64,000 nt of DNA from Tissierella pigra (GCF_009695605.1 NZ_VUNQ01000003.1:1-64000), one strand, 5' to 3'. Shown: positions 1 through 8,983, counted from the stretch's first letter. The notes: generated by a model not told the origin, from the letters alone. Made by a program: numbers and translations.

Positions 1-6
1 AACCAT

Positions 7-69
7 AAAAAAGAACCCCATTTCATTGTTTTCTAGTCAAAAACAATTTAACACAAGGGGTTCTTTTTT
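7..69 (-). terminator. Two-tier intrinsic terminator after proC
   Basis: Outer arms of 13 bp (7-19 and 57-69) enclose an inner 8-bp hairpin (25-32 with 40-47). The CCCC/GGGG core is bordered by A and T runs, so it can end transcription from proC on the minus strand and also reads as a terminator on the plus strand. Seen directly; the role is inferred. Confidence 0.75.
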
Positions 70-154
70 TCATTATATAAATTTTTCCATGTCAACCTGT
101 AATTATTTCTTTAATGCAACACTAGTACCCTAAGAGCCTATTTTTATTTATTGA

Positions 155-961
155 CTATTCACTGATTTTCTTGGATTTCTCTGTGCATACTCTAATAGCT
201 TCAATAATACTTGATTTAAATCCCATTTCTTCTAATTTAGCCACTGCTTCTATTGTTGTACCCTTCGGTGAACATACATTGTCTTTTAACTCTCCTGGAT
301 GAATTCCTGTTTCTAAAACCATTTTAGCTGCACCTAAAACTGCTTGAGCTGCCATTTTATATGCTTGTTTTCTTGGTATCCCCTGCATTACTCCACCATC
401 TGCCATGGCTTCTATCATCATATATACATAAGCAGGAGATGAACCACATAAAGCACTAAATCCATCCATAAGACTTTCTTCTAATATTTCTGTTTTACCA
501 AAACTATTAAATATATTTATTATTTCATCCTTTTGATTTCCATTTATTCCTTTATCTAATACTAAGGCTGTTATTCCCTCACCTACCATAGCTGGAGTGT
601 TGGGCATTGTTTTAACTACTAGTATATCCTCTCCCAAATTTCTCTTCATATAATCCATACTTATTCCTGCTGCTATGGTAATAACTATGGTTTCTTTTCT
701 GACTTCTCTTTTTATTTCTTTTAAAACTATATCATACATATAAGGTTTTACTGCTAATATTAAATAGTCTACTTTTCTCGCTACTTCTTTATTATCTAAG
801 GTAGTTTTTATACTATATTCTTTTTCTATTTTCTCCAAAGTATCCTTAGTCTTCGCTGAAGCCAATATATTCTCAGGAAGAATTAATTTTGACTTTATTA
901 ATCCTCCCATTATTGCTTTAGCCATATTTCCACATCCTATAAATCCTATTGTCTTATTCAT
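155..961 (-). CDS. proC: Pyrroline-5-carboxylate reductase
   Basis: Catalyses the last step of proline synthesis, NAD(P)H-dependent reduction of pyrroline-5-carboxylate, in the cytoplasm. The 268-residue protein has the usual family length. The Rossmann motif GFIGCGNMA lies at residues 6-14, KTMPNTPA follows in mid-protein, and the C-terminal dimerisation and active-site region includes GSSPAYVYMMIEAMADGG. The ATG is preceded by AAGGAGG at good spacing. The gene is alone on its strand, with a strong hairpin downstream, and is divergent from the broken protease gene. Recognition is confident. Confidence 0.96.
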   Translation of the reverse strand: MNKTIGFIGCGNMAKAIMGGLIKSKLILPENILASAKTKDTLEKIEKEYSIKTTLDNKEVARKVDYLILAVKPYMYDIVLKEIKREVRKETIVITIAAGISMDYMKRNLGEDILVVKTMPNTPAMVGEGITALVLDKGINGNQKDEIINIFNSFGKTEILEESLMDGFSALCGSSPAYVYMMIEAMADGGVMQGIPRKQAYKMAAQAVLGAAKMVLETGIHPGELKDNVCSPKGTTIEAVAKLEEMGFKSSIIEAIRVCTEKSKKISE

Positions 962-1087
962 TTTTACCTCCTTATTTAATAAATGTCAAATACTTATTTA
1001 CTATCTAATATACCATAATATAAGAATTTATATATAGAAATATATAATATGACTTTCTCCAATAAAATACCATATTGATTTCAACCA

Positions 1088-1117
1088 TTGACAAAAGATT
1101 TAGTTTGTGAATATAAT
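1088..1117 (+). promoter_or_regulatory. Consensus sigma-A promoter
   Basis: TTGACA (1088-1093) and TATAAT (1112-1117) are both perfect hexamers, separated by 18 bases. It lies about 100 bases upstream of the TTG start of the S41-like gene and points at it. So the broken gene still has an intact strong promoter. Confidence 0.75.
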
Positions 1118-1214
1118 GAATTACAGATTATAGTTTTCTGTTAATTCTGATATTATTGTGTTTATTAAATATATAATACATAGTTCTCTATTTCTTGTAA
1201 AGAAGGTGATTTGA

Positions 1215-1781
1215 TTGAAAAAGAGAAAACCCCTATATATTTTCTTAATGGTCTTATTCATTCTCTTTATTGATTTTAATTTAGAGTATACAATAAATTA
1301 TATGAAACATTTATTTCAAATAAAATCTGAATTTAGTACTCTATTATACAATTATAATAGTTTTAGTGAAGAACTGCCCATAATTAATAATAATCATCAT
1401 AATATTAAAGTAGATTTGATTGAAAAAAACAAAGCAATATCAGATATTGAATATTTACTTAGTTTATTGAAATATGGGTATGCAGGATATGAGTTCTTTG
1501 GAGGAGACAATACCTTTGATATTGCTAAAAAAAATATGATATGGTCCATTAAAGAGATTATAGGAAACAATATTTCTAGAGAAGCTTTTTTAAATATTAT
1601 ATTATCTGAACTAAACTTTATACAAGATTCCCATTTTGCTGTGGACAACCATACACTATGTACTTATACTAAATATTTTAGTACAAATAAAATAAGTTTT
1701 CTTAGGGATAATAAGGGACTTTATACTTCTATTGACAATAAAAGATACTATTTAAAAAGAATCAATAATGAAACTCCTTGA
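1215..1781 (+). pseudogene. N-terminal part of an interrupted S41-like secreted peptidase
   Basis: This 188-codon segment starts at TTG, six bases after AAGGTG. An N-terminal hydrophobic segment (about residues 7-23) looks like a signal anchor. The middle is helical and matches the non-catalytic N-terminal region of S41 (C-terminal-processing-protease-like) proteins, though this half alone is weakly diagnostic. The frame ends at a TGA (1779-1781) and continues without shift into the next segment, which holds the protease core. The two pieces read together as one protein of about 484 residues. It is most likely a nonsense-mutated gene; readthrough cannot be excluded. Confidence 0.6.
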
Positions 1782-1787
1782 CATTAC

Positions 1788-2669
1788 ATGAGAAAATCCT
1801 TGGATGAGGATGGAAATATTGTTTATAGTTTAGGAATCTTATCTAATGAGGATAGTACTTCCATACCTATAGACCTATTGTTAGAATCTGATAGCTTGGT
1901 TTTAAAGAAAAGAATTAGTCTATTTGAATACATACCTTTATATAAAGAAATTAGTAGCAGTTATAAACATTATGAGATAGAAAATATTCCTATTATACAA
2001 GTAAATTCTCTATCTAGAATTAAAGCTTCCGATAATTCTATAGATGATTTTATAAATGATAGCAAAGTTCTTAGAGGAAAAGATACTATAGTTATAGATT
2101 TACGAGGTAATATTGGGGGGAATATGATTAATATAGAAAAGTGGTATGAAGAATTTTTTGGAACCAAACTTAGAAAAGATATAGTTGAATCTGGTTTATA
2201 TACAAATACTAGTATTGATTTATCTAGGCATAAATTTGAATCAAAGGAAAATGAGCCAGATAATGTTAAAGATGATTGTTTAGAAATAATATCACAATAT
2301 GAAAGTCAAAAATATTTTCCTGGATGGAGTCCCATAGAATATGCAGATTTTAAACCCATGGATAATAAAACAAATATATTTGTACTAATGGATAAAAAAA
2401 CATCTTCTGCATCAGAATTTCTTATATATTATCTCAAAAAATTAGATAATGTAACTTTAATAGGTACAAATTCAAATGGATGTATGCTAACAGGTAATTG
2501 TAATTCAGCTGTTCTTCCTAACTCAAATATTCCCATTTATATATCTCATAAGATATATATTAGCAAAGACTTCCAAAATATTGATGGTTTAGGAATTCTT
2601 CCTGATTTATGGGTTAAACCTGAGGAGTCTTTAGATAGAATAATTAAATATATTAAAAAAGTATCTTAA
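1788..2669 (+). pseudogene. C-terminal catalytic part of the interrupted S41-like peptidase
   Basis: This part is in the same frame as the preceding segment, separated from it only by TGA and two codons. It contains the S41 core: VIDLRGNIGG (the beta-strand/oxyanion region) and DKKTSSASEFL with the presumed catalytic serine, then a C-terminal GLGILPDLWV stretch typical of the fold. The first ATG (1788) has no Shine-Dalgarno sequence before it, so independent translation is unlikely. A bidirectional terminator overlaps the stop codon. The substrate is unknown; family members are extracytoplasmic serine peptidases. Confidence 0.65.
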
Positions 2670-2692
2670 ACTCTTAGTTCAAGATACTTTTT
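2656..2692. terminator. Bidirectional terminator between convergent genes
   Basis: A perfect 12-bp stem (2656-2667 with 2681-2692), with A and T runs at both ends, overlaps the stop of the plus-strand protease gene. It lies just beyond the end of the minus-strand small membrane protein gene. Confidence 0.85.
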
Positions 2693-2696
2693 CATC

Positions 2697-2981
2697 TTAT
2701 TTTGTTGCCATTGGATCTGATAACATATGATAGCCTCCAGTGCTTGCCATAGTTATCATTACTGCATTTATAACCGCCAATACAATTCCCTCTATACCAC
2801 TGCTGCCTCTTTTAAATACAAGAGTTAATATCAATGCAATAAAAAAAGAATAAAATCTAACGGACGAATCTCCAAACTTCTTTTTAACTATTGATTTGGT
2901 AAATTGTACTATAACTGTCACAGCAGTTGTAAGTCCTACAAATGTGGTTAAAATATCTGCACTCATAAAATCATCAAACAA
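2697..2981 (-). CDS. Small holin-like membrane protein, unknown function
   Basis: The protein has 94 residues and starts at TTG, six bases after GGGGGG. About three hydrophobic segments are visible (near residues 8-27, 43-60 and 64-85) with a basic KKKFG loop between the first two. Size and topology resemble phage-type holins, but no phage genes are nearby and the sequence is not diagnostic. It is a single-gene unit just downstream of the PII-like gene, 63 bases away. I do not recognise a specific function. Confidence 0.7.
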   Translation of the reverse strand: MFDDFMSADILTTFVGLTTAVTVIVQFTKSIVKKKFGDSSVRFYSFFIALILTLVFKRGSSGIEGIVLAVINAVMITMASTGGYHMLSDPMATK

Positions 2982-3044
2982 TTTTATCCCCCCTAAGAAT
3001 ATCCTTATAATGATATTATGCTTGTATTAGAGGGGCTATTCCTA

Positions 3045-3386
3045 TTAATCTCTCATTCCATAAATTTTTCCTACTGGTAATGTAAACATAAGTCCTACTC
3101 CTGGCTTTTCCATATCCCCCAATACTTCTTTTACAATATTAACTGCCTTATCTAAAATTTCATCATCTTCTATTACAGTAAATATTGTTTTATTATAAGG
3201 TCTAGCATCATCACGTAAGTTTCTTAGAACGCCAAAAAAAGGTATATCTTTTCCACCATTTAATAATGCACTTCCCATTCCTTGGCTATCTAATATAGTT
3301 GCCCCTTTTACTCCCACCTCTACAAATCCATCTAAAATTTCATCTAAATACTCCGTTTCATTAAGAACTAAAAATAAAATATTCAT
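3045..3386 (-). CDS. PII-like (GlnB-superfamily) regulatory protein
   Basis: The 113-residue protein begins MNILFLVLNETEYLDEIL and has the alternating beta-alpha-beta pattern of PII-like trimers, including GVKGATILDSQGMGSAL and a later IFTVIEDDEILDKAV strand-helix. The canonical uridylylated T-loop tyrosine region is not evident, so this is a PII-like protein rather than GlnB/GlnK. The chosen ATG lies seven bases after AAGGAGG; an ATG four bases further upstream is too close to that site. It follows the antiporter gene by 20 bases, probably in one operon, which suggests regulation of that transporter by a small nucleotide-type ligand. Confidence 0.8.
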   Translation of the reverse strand: MNILFLVLNETEYLDEILDGFVEVGVKGATILDSQGMGSALLNGGKDIPFFGVLRNLRDDARPYNKTIFTVIEDDEILDKAVNIVKEVLGDMEKPGVGLMFTLPVGKIYGMRD

Positions 3387-3406
3387 ATACATACCTCCTT
3401 TAGTCT

Positions 3407-4621
3407 TTACGTCCTTTGTACTTTTTTCTTTTCCCTTTTTAACATACCATTTACTTCTCCTGCCTTTGTAATTGCAATCTTCGCTAGTATTGGTCCTATT
3501 ATTTCATATATCAATACACTAAATAATATTACAGTAATTATAGAATCACTAAGTTCAGGCAATTCTTTTTTTACTATCATAGATAGACCTATGGAAATTC
3601 CACCTTGAGTCAATAAACTCATACCTAAATATTTGACTATTTTCTCCTCGGAACCTACTGCCTTGGCTCCCAAAGTTGCTCCTATATATTTTCCGCTTGC
3701 TCTGGCTATTATATAGCCTATGCCCAATATCCCAACAGAGGATAATACCTTTATATTTAAACTAGCCCCTGCAACAGTAAAAAATAATAGATTAATAGGT
3801 GGAGTAAACTCATTTATTGAGTTAAATACTCTAAAGGAATTTTGCTTCAAATTAACTAAAGTAGCTCCTACCATCATACAAGTAAGTAATGGTGAAAGAT
3901 TAAAATAGTTAGCAGCCCCGGAACTCAACAGTATAAATCCTATAGTCATAATAAGTAACTCTTCACTATGTTTTGCTTTTTTAACTACATATGTCATTAC
4001 TATACCTATAACAAATCCTAAGATAATAGAACCAAATATCTCTATTGTCGGATTGCTTATTATCTTTATTATAGAATATTTTTCTGTCCCAGATAAAATC
4101 TTTGACAAAGACAAACAAACTCCAAATACCATAATTCCCAAAGCATCATCTAAAGCGACTATTGGCAATATAGTCTTAGTCAAAGGTCCATTTGCCTTTA
4201 ATTCTCTAATTACCATTACAATACCTGCTGGTGCTGTTGCTGCTGACATACTTGCTATCATTAAACTAAACTCCATAGCTTGGTTTAAGATAAAATACAT
4301 CATTATAAACACTATAACAAAAGCTCCAACTACTTCAGCTACAGTTATAAGCAGTACATCTTTACCTACTTTTTTCATATCCTTTAATAAAAATTCATTC
4401 CCTATGGAAAATGCAATGGCAGCTAAAGCCATTTCATTAATAATGTTAAAGCTTTCTATATCCATCTCATTTACTAAATTAATAAAAGATGGTCCAATTA
4501 TTAAACCAGCTACAATATATCCTGATACATTGGGAAGTTTAAAATAATTAGCCAGTCTTCCACCTATAATTCCTATTAAAATGATTATACCCAATTTAAA
4601 AAGCAAATCCAATCTAAACAT
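3407..4621 (-). CDS. CPA2-family cation:proton antiporter
   Basis: This is an integral membrane exchanger of the Na+(K+)/H+ antiporter superfamily, with 404 residues and about 12 hydrophobic segments. The start resembles Kef/NapA-type proteins, with FKLPNVSGYIVAGLIIGP near residues 27-44. A conserved acidic DDALGIMVF segment in mid-protein matches the ion-binding helix of the family. No soluble RCK domain is present, and the PII-like gene downstream may take that regulatory role. The ATG sits only one base after GGGAGG; a TTG three codons in (4612) is at ten bases, so the exact start is uncertain. Confidence 0.85.
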   Translation of the reverse strand: MFRLDLLFKLGIIILIGIIGGRLANYFKLPNVSGYIVAGLIIGPSFINLVNEMDIESFNIINEMALAAIAFSIGNEFLLKDMKKVGKDVLLITVAEVVGAFVIVFIMMYFILNQAMEFSLMIASMSAATAPAGIVMVIRELKANGPLTKTILPIVALDDALGIMVFGVCLSLSKILSGTEKYSIIKIISNPTIEIFGSIILGFVIGIVMTYVVKKAKHSEELLIMTIGFILLSSGAANYFNLSPLLTCMMVGATLVNLKQNSFRVFNSINEFTPPINLLFFTVAGASLNIKVLSSVGILGIGYIIARASGKYIGATLGAKAVGSEEKIVKYLGMSLLTQGGISIGLSMIVKKELPELSDSIITVILFSVLIYEIIGPILAKIAITKAGEVNGMLKREKKKVQRT

Positions 4622-4719
4622 TCCTCCCTATTTTGTTTTTATATGTAAACTCTTTCGAGATTATTAAAATTAAATCCATACAATTTGATATTGAACCCAT
4701 ACACATTATACAGCATAAA

Positions 4720-4751
4720 AAAAGATAAGTAAACCTAGTTACTTATCTTTT
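4720..4751 (-). terminator. Intrinsic terminator of dapF
   Basis: A perfect 13-bp stem (4720-4732 with 4739-4751) with a six-base loop includes the dapF stop codon. It is followed on the minus strand by a run of seven T. Confidence 0.85.
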
Positions 4752-5579
4752 GATAAATTCTCCCTTGGCAATATGTATTGCATCACCTATCATAAAAATT
4801 TTATAATCCTTATTTAACTCTATAATTAATTTACCCCCCTCTGTGTTTACATTGACTTTATTATTGAGATTACCTATTATATTTCCTATTACTACAGAAG
4901 CACAAGAACCTGTTCCACATCCTAAAGTTCTTCCTGCTCCTCTTTCCCAAGTATAAATATTTATATTATCTTTGTCTATTACTTTTACAAAATTCACATT
5001 AGCTTTTTTAGGGAATAAAGGATGAGTTTCTATTTTTTTTCCCAAGTCATTAATGTTTATTTTATCTATATCCTCTATAAATATAACCACATGAGGTACA
5101 CCTACTGTTAATGCAGAAAATCTATAGTCTTTTCCATTAATTACAATAATTTCTTCTATTACTTTTTCCTTATTTATATTTATAGGAATTTTCTCTCCTT
5201 CAAATATTGGATAACCCATATCCACTTTTATCCTATCTGCCTTATTTAGTTCATCAGTTATTATATCTATATATTTTATTCCTGCTAGAGTCTCTATGGA
5301 TATATTTTTATTTTCAACTATATTATAATCATAAATATATTTAGAAAAAGCTCTGATTCCATTGCCACACATTTCTCCTTGTGAGCCATCTGAATTATAA
5401 TAAAGCATTTTTACATCTGCTACTCTGCTGCTTTCTACAATCATCATACCATCTGCACCAATACCAAAATGTCTGCTACATACCTTTAAAGCCAATTCAT
5501 TATGATTTCCGTAATCTTTATTTATCCCATTAAATAAAATAAAATCATTACCTGCAGCTACATACTTATGGAAGTTCAA
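4743..5579 (-). CDS. dapF: Diaminopimelate epimerase
   Basis: Interconverts LL- and meso-diaminopimelate for lysine and peptidoglycan synthesis, in the cytoplasm, using two cysteines as acid and base. Both motifs are visible: SDGSQGEMCGNGIRAF (Cys near residue 71) and GAGRTLGCGTGSCAS (Cys near 221). The protein has 278 residues from a TTG start seven bases after AAGGAG; a GTG three codons upstream touches the ribosome site. The gene follows rnz by five bases, so the two are co-transcribed. GAGRTLGCGTG departs slightly from the common GAGETLACGTG, but the catalytic Cys is kept. Confidence 0.95.
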   Translation of the reverse strand: MNFHKYVAAGNDFILFNGINKDYGNHNELALKVCSRHFGIGADGMMIVESSRVADVKMLYYNSDGSQGEMCGNGIRAFSKYIYDYNIVENKNISIETLAGIKYIDIITDELNKADRIKVDMGYPIFEGEKIPININKEKVIEEIIVINGKDYRFSALTVGVPHVVIFIEDIDKININDLGKKIETHPLFPKKANVNFVKVIDKDNINIYTWERGAGRTLGCGTGSCASVVIGNIIGNLNNKVNVNTEGGKLIIELNKDYKIFMIGDAIHIAKGEFIKR

Positions 5580-5584
5580 AGAAA

Positions 5585-6541
5585 TCACTCCTTTTTATGA
5601 AAATTTAATATTCTATTAAATCCATCATATCCAATTATAGCCCTCTCAAATATATCTGTAACTTTTTCTACATATAGTTCTGGTTCTTTCATAGCTGTAC
5701 TAAAATGAGTTAGCAGAAGTTCGTCTACATTACCATCATAAGCTAACTTTCCTGCCTCTGCAAAGGTCATATGCTTATTCTTAATAGCTTTATGTAAATC
5801 TTCATTATCTCCATATGTACCTTCACATACAAAAAAAGTGCTGTCCCTTATGAAATCTACTATTTTATCCGTAGGTCTTGTATCTGTAATATAACTTAGT
5901 TTTATTCCTTTTCTTTCTTCTCCCAATACCATGCTTGGGTAGTATTCTTGATTATCATATATTATAGTTTCTCCGTTTTGCAGATTTCTCCATATTTCTC
6001 TAGGAACCTTATATAATTCTGCTTTTTCTGGATAAAATTTAGGCTTTCTTTTAATATAAAATCCATAGCCTAAACATGGTGCAGAGTGTTCTAACTCCAA
6101 TGTGGAAATAATCATATTAGCATTAGAGGAAACTTCACTATCAATTTTTGTTCCTTTCGGTGAAATATTGATACCTAAAGGTTCTATGGGATTTTCTATT
6201 ATATTTATTTCATATGGTAGATTTTTTAATGAAAATATAAGCCCATTTACTATGTCTTGTATCCCTGCAGGTCCTATTATTGTTATAGGTTCTATTCTAT
6301 CACTATTGCCAATGGTAGAAAGAAGCCCAGGTAAGCCAAATATATGATCTCCATGACCATGAGTTATACATATTATATCTATAGACTTAAATCCTGTTTT
6401 CATCTTTCTCATGGCTACCTGAGTGCCTTCTCCGCAATCTATTAGTATTTGTCTTCCATTATACCCTATTACCATAGATGATAAAAACCTTTCTGGCATA
6501 GGCATACCTCCACCACTTCCTAATAAGCATATATCAAGCAA
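5585..6541 (-). CDS. rnz: Ribonuclease Z (tRNA 3' processing endonuclease)
   Basis: A zinc-dependent beta-lactamase-fold nuclease that trims the 3' trailers of tRNA precursors lacking CCA. The metal motif HGHGDH is at residues 61-66, preceded by LIDCGEGTQ, and later histidines appear in LEHSAPCLGYGF and LLTHFS. The 318-residue length is normal for RNase Z. Translation starts at TTG, eight bases after AAGGAG. It is followed closely by dapF. All five tRNA genes in this window encode CCA, so those would not need it. Confidence 0.93.
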   Translation of the reverse strand: MLDICLLGSGGGMPMPERFLSSMVIGYNGRQILIDCGEGTQVAMRKMKTGFKSIDIICITHGHGDHIFGLPGLLSTIGNSDRIEPITIIGPAGIQDIVNGLIFSLKNLPYEINIIENPIEPLGINISPKGTKIDSEVSSNANMIISTLELEHSAPCLGYGFYIKRKPKFYPEKAELYKVPREIWRNLQNGETIIYDNQEYYPSMVLGEERKGIKLSYITDTRPTDKIVDFIRDSTFFVCEGTYGDNEDLHKAIKNKHMTFAEAGKLAYDGNVDELLLTHFSTAMKEPELYVEKVTDIFERAIIGYDGFNRILNFHKKE

Positions 6542-6633
6542 TAATATCTCTCCTTCAATATTAAAGTAATTTTTGATTATATATAGTATATCCTATCATA
6601 CTAAAATCTTTTCTACATTATTCAAGGTAAAAT

Positions 6634-6669
6634 AATAGCAATCAAGAGAATATTATCTTGATTGCTATT
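6634..6669 (-). terminator. Intrinsic terminator of the Na/Pi cotransporter gene
   Basis: A perfect 14-bp stem (6634-6647 with 6656-6669) with an eight-base loop lies just downstream of the stop at 6696. It is followed by an AT-rich tail with a short T run. Confidence 0.75.
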
Positions 6670-6695
6670 GTCTCAATTTTATTTAATAATTTATT

Positions 6696-8348
6696 CTAAT
6701 TATACTTTCTCTTCTCACCAAACAACTCATCTTTGGAATACATGGCTATCTTATATATATGGTCTGCAATTCTTTCAAGATGGCTTACCATATCTATAAA
6801 TAGTACCCCCGAATCTACGTTGCAGGTTCCTTCATTTAGTCTTCTTATATGATTTTCTTGGAATCTTTCACTCATTTCATCTACTTCATCTTCTAATTTA
6901 ATAATCCTATCTATAAGTTCCATATCTCTATTTTTAATGGCAATAATGGTGCTGTTAAATAGCTCAATAATAGTTTTTTCTAATTGCTTTAATTCACTTA
7001 TGGCAGTATCAGTAAATGATAGATTACCATCTATCTTCTTATTACATAGGGAAGATATTTCAATAACTCTATCTCCTGATCTTTCAATATTATTTATACT
7101 ACTTATCATAGCTGGTATCATAATAGACTGACTTTCAGTTAATCCTTTTCTTGAAATTTCCACTATATATTTTGTTAATTCTTTCTGCATTTCATTTATA
7201 ATTGCCTCATTATCTACTACTTCAGTCATTCTCTTTCTATCGTCTGTATACGCTATGTTCATTACATCTAAAACCATATCTTTTAGAATTTCTGTTCCTC
7301 TAATAATTTCAGTTCTTGATGCTTCTAAGGCTGCCACAGGAGTATCTAAAAGTAATTTATCTAAATGTACCTTATCATTACTATGGTCTCCTTTTCTTTT
7401 AACAACTTTATAAAGAAAATCAACATAATATTTTGTAATAGGTAAGAACAATAAAGCACTTAATAGATTAAATAATGTATGAGCATTGGCAATATATACA
7501 GATATATCTGCATTGGCAGTTAAATAGTCTGTAGTAAATATTACTATTTTCATAAATATAGGTAATGTTATCCATGTTATTGCAACTCCAAATATATTAT
7601 AAAGAGTATGAGCCCATGCAGTTCTTCTTGCATTTATATTTCCTGTCATACTTGCAAGTTGTGCTGTAAAACATGTTCCTATATTATCTCCTAACATTAT
7701 ACAAATTGCTGATTGTAAGTCTATAAGACCTGCTTGACTAAGAACCATTACAAGTCCTACAGTTGCAGCACTACTATGTACCATAGCAGTTACAACTATT
7801 CCCAAGATTACTCCTACTACTGGAATAGACGCATATTTGGTAAAGAAATACTTTAAGGCCTCACTTTGTTGCATATATGGAATTCCATCATTAAGTATTT
7901 TAAGACCTAAAAACATCATTCCAAAGCCCATCATTGCCTGTCCAATATTTTTTATCTTTTTATTTTTAGCAATATAGTTAATGGCAAATCCTATACCTAG
8001 CACTGGAAGAGCTATATCCGTTAATTTAAACTTAAAACTAAATGCCATCAATTGAGCTGTTATTGTAGTTCCAATATTAGCCCCATAAATAATACCTACT
8101 GCTTGAGGAAGTTTCATAAGACCAGAGTTAACAAAGCCAACTGTTAATACTGTAACTGCTGTACTACTCTGGACTATTGCCGTTACAAAAGTACCTACTA
8201 AAAACGCACTCCATACCTTACCAGTTAATACTGTAAGGATTTTTTTCATGGTTTCTCCAGATGCCTTTTCAAGACCATCTCCCATCATATCAACACCATA
8301 CATCAATAAAGCTGTTCCACCAATAAGCCCAAATATTAGCTCTTCCAT
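6696..8348 (-). CDS. Na+/phosphate cotransporter family protein with PhoU-like domain
   Basis: The protein has 550 residues. The N-terminal half is a membrane domain with the duplicated family motif: QSSTAVTVLTVGF near residue 60 and HSSAATVGLVMVL in the second repeat, both with conserved Ser residues around a pseudo-twofold axis. Residues about 345-545 form a soluble helical domain resembling PhoU, which is common in bacterial NptA-type proteins. It is expected to import phosphate with sodium at the cytoplasmic membrane. The ATG follows TTGGAGG by eight bases. It is a single-gene unit with its own terminator. Confidence 0.9.
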   Translation of the reverse strand: MEELIFGLIGGTALLMYGVDMMGDGLEKASGETMKKILTVLTGKVWSAFLVGTFVTAIVQSSTAVTVLTVGFVNSGLMKLPQAVGIIYGANIGTTITAQLMAFSFKFKLTDIALPVLGIGFAINYIAKNKKIKNIGQAMMGFGMMFLGLKILNDGIPYMQQSEALKYFFTKYASIPVVGVILGIVVTAMVHSSAATVGLVMVLSQAGLIDLQSAICIMLGDNIGTCFTAQLASMTGNINARRTAWAHTLYNIFGVAITWITLPIFMKIVIFTTDYLTANADISVYIANAHTLFNLLSALLFLPITKYYVDFLYKVVKRKGDHSNDKVHLDKLLLDTPVAALEASRTEIIRGTEILKDMVLDVMNIAYTDDRKRMTEVVDNEAIINEMQKELTKYIVEISRKGLTESQSIMIPAMISSINNIERSGDRVIEISSLCNKKIDGNLSFTDTAISELKQLEKTIIELFNSTIIAIKNRDMELIDRIIKLEDEVDEMSERFQENHIRRLNEGTCNVDSGVLFIDMVSHLERIADHIYKIAMYSKDELFGEKRKYN

Positions 8349-8598
8349 TTGCTTTCCTCCAATTTAATAACCTAATAGTTAGTTTTTTTCTTATGTTCTT
8401 AAAAATATATTATAAAAATCTCACAATAACAATTTTATCAGCAAAGTTTTATAAATACAATATAAATTATTTAGATTAGCGAACTATTAAAAATTATAAC
8501 CTTTATTTTTGCTATTATACTATCTTTCTAGTATAATAAAAATTCGGATTTCAAACCCCATAAATAAAAAAATCAGAACATTTCCATTGGTTATAAAA
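8349..8598. other. Noncoding region between the Na/Pi gene and the tRNA operon
   Basis: I see no gene here. The stretch is very AT-rich and should hold the Na/Pi promoter. The only clear structure is a dyad at 8514-8537, listed separately. No riboswitch fold was recognised. Confidence 0.6.
8514..8537. promoter_or_regulatory. Inverted repeat upstream of the Na/Pi gene
   Basis: Nine-bp arms (8514-8522 and 8529-8537) around a six-base centre, with no T run. It could be an operator, or two overlapping -10-like elements facing opposite ways. It lies about 165 bases upstream of the Na/Pi start, far for a simple repressor site. Low certainty. Confidence 0.35.
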
Positions 8599-8650
8599 AA
8601 ATAGATACGATGGCTATCGAAATTATTTTCAATAATCATCGTATCTATTT
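8599..8650 (-). terminator. Terminator of the tRNA operon
   Basis: A perfect 14-bp stem (8599-8612 with 8637-8650) has a 24-base loop. On the minus strand it ends in a run of seven T, just past tRNA-Arg(TCG). Confidence 0.85.
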
Positions 8651-8677
8651 ATCTTGCAGATGGCTTAAAATTACATC

Positions 8678-8754
8678 TGGTACACCTGAGAGGGCTCGAA
8701 CCCCCAACCCCCTGATCCGAAGTCAGGTGCTCTATCCAATTGAGCTACAGGTGC
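8678..8754 (-). tRNA. tRNA-Arg (anticodon TCG)
   Basis: A full cloverleaf can be drawn on the minus strand. Acceptor GCACCTG pairs with CAGGTGT, the anticodon stem is CCTGA/TCAGG with loop CTTCGGA, and the T-arm contains GGTTCGAGCC. CCA is encoded. It reads CGN codons and is last in the five-tRNA operon. Confidence 0.95.
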
Positions 8755-8801
8755 AGATAATATTATATATAAAAAAAATTGGCATCAGCCAATTTTATGT
8801 A

Positions 8802-8885
8802 TGGTGCGGGAAAGAGGACTTGAACCCCCACGTCAATGACACTAGATCCTAAGTCTAGCGCGTCTGCCAATTCCGCCACTCCCGC
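8802..8885 (-). tRNA. tRNA-Leu (anticodon TAG)
   Basis: 84 bases with the long variable arm expected of tRNA-Leu. Acceptor GCGGGAG pairs with TTCCCGC, anticodon loop CTTAGGA lies on a CTAGA/TCTAG stem, and CCA is encoded. It reads CUN codons. Confidence 0.95.
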
Positions 8886-8907
8886 ATATAGCCTCTAGGG
8901 CTATTAT

Positions 8908-8983
8908 TGGTGATCCATCCGCGACTCGAACGCGGGACACCCTGATTAAAAGTCAGGTGCTCTACCGACTGAGCTAATGGATC
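8908..8983 (-). tRNA. tRNA-Lys (anticodon TTT)
   Basis: 76 bases. Acceptor GATCCAT pairs with ATGGATC, the anticodon stem is CCTGA/TCAGG with loop CTTTTAA, the T-loop is TTCGAGT, and CCA is encoded. Confidence 0.95.

Noticed and set aside
71-110. TTGACA and TATAAT hexamers on the minus strand downstream of proC, as a promoter
   Set aside because: The spacer is only 12 bases, too short for sigma-A, and the sequence runs straight into a terminator with no gene behind it.
1779-1811. Outright annotation of the S41-like gene as a selenoprotein
   Set aside because: The hairpin is short and the family has no known selenoprotein; without an alignment showing Cys or Sec at the position this is only a test to run.
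4053-4547. 164-codon plus-strand open frame inside the antiporter gene
   Set aside because: It is the antisense of a strongly conserved transporter, with low-complexity Ile/Thr/Ser composition and no ribosome site. Similar antisense frames at 13083-13538 and 14587-15150 were dropped for the same reasons.
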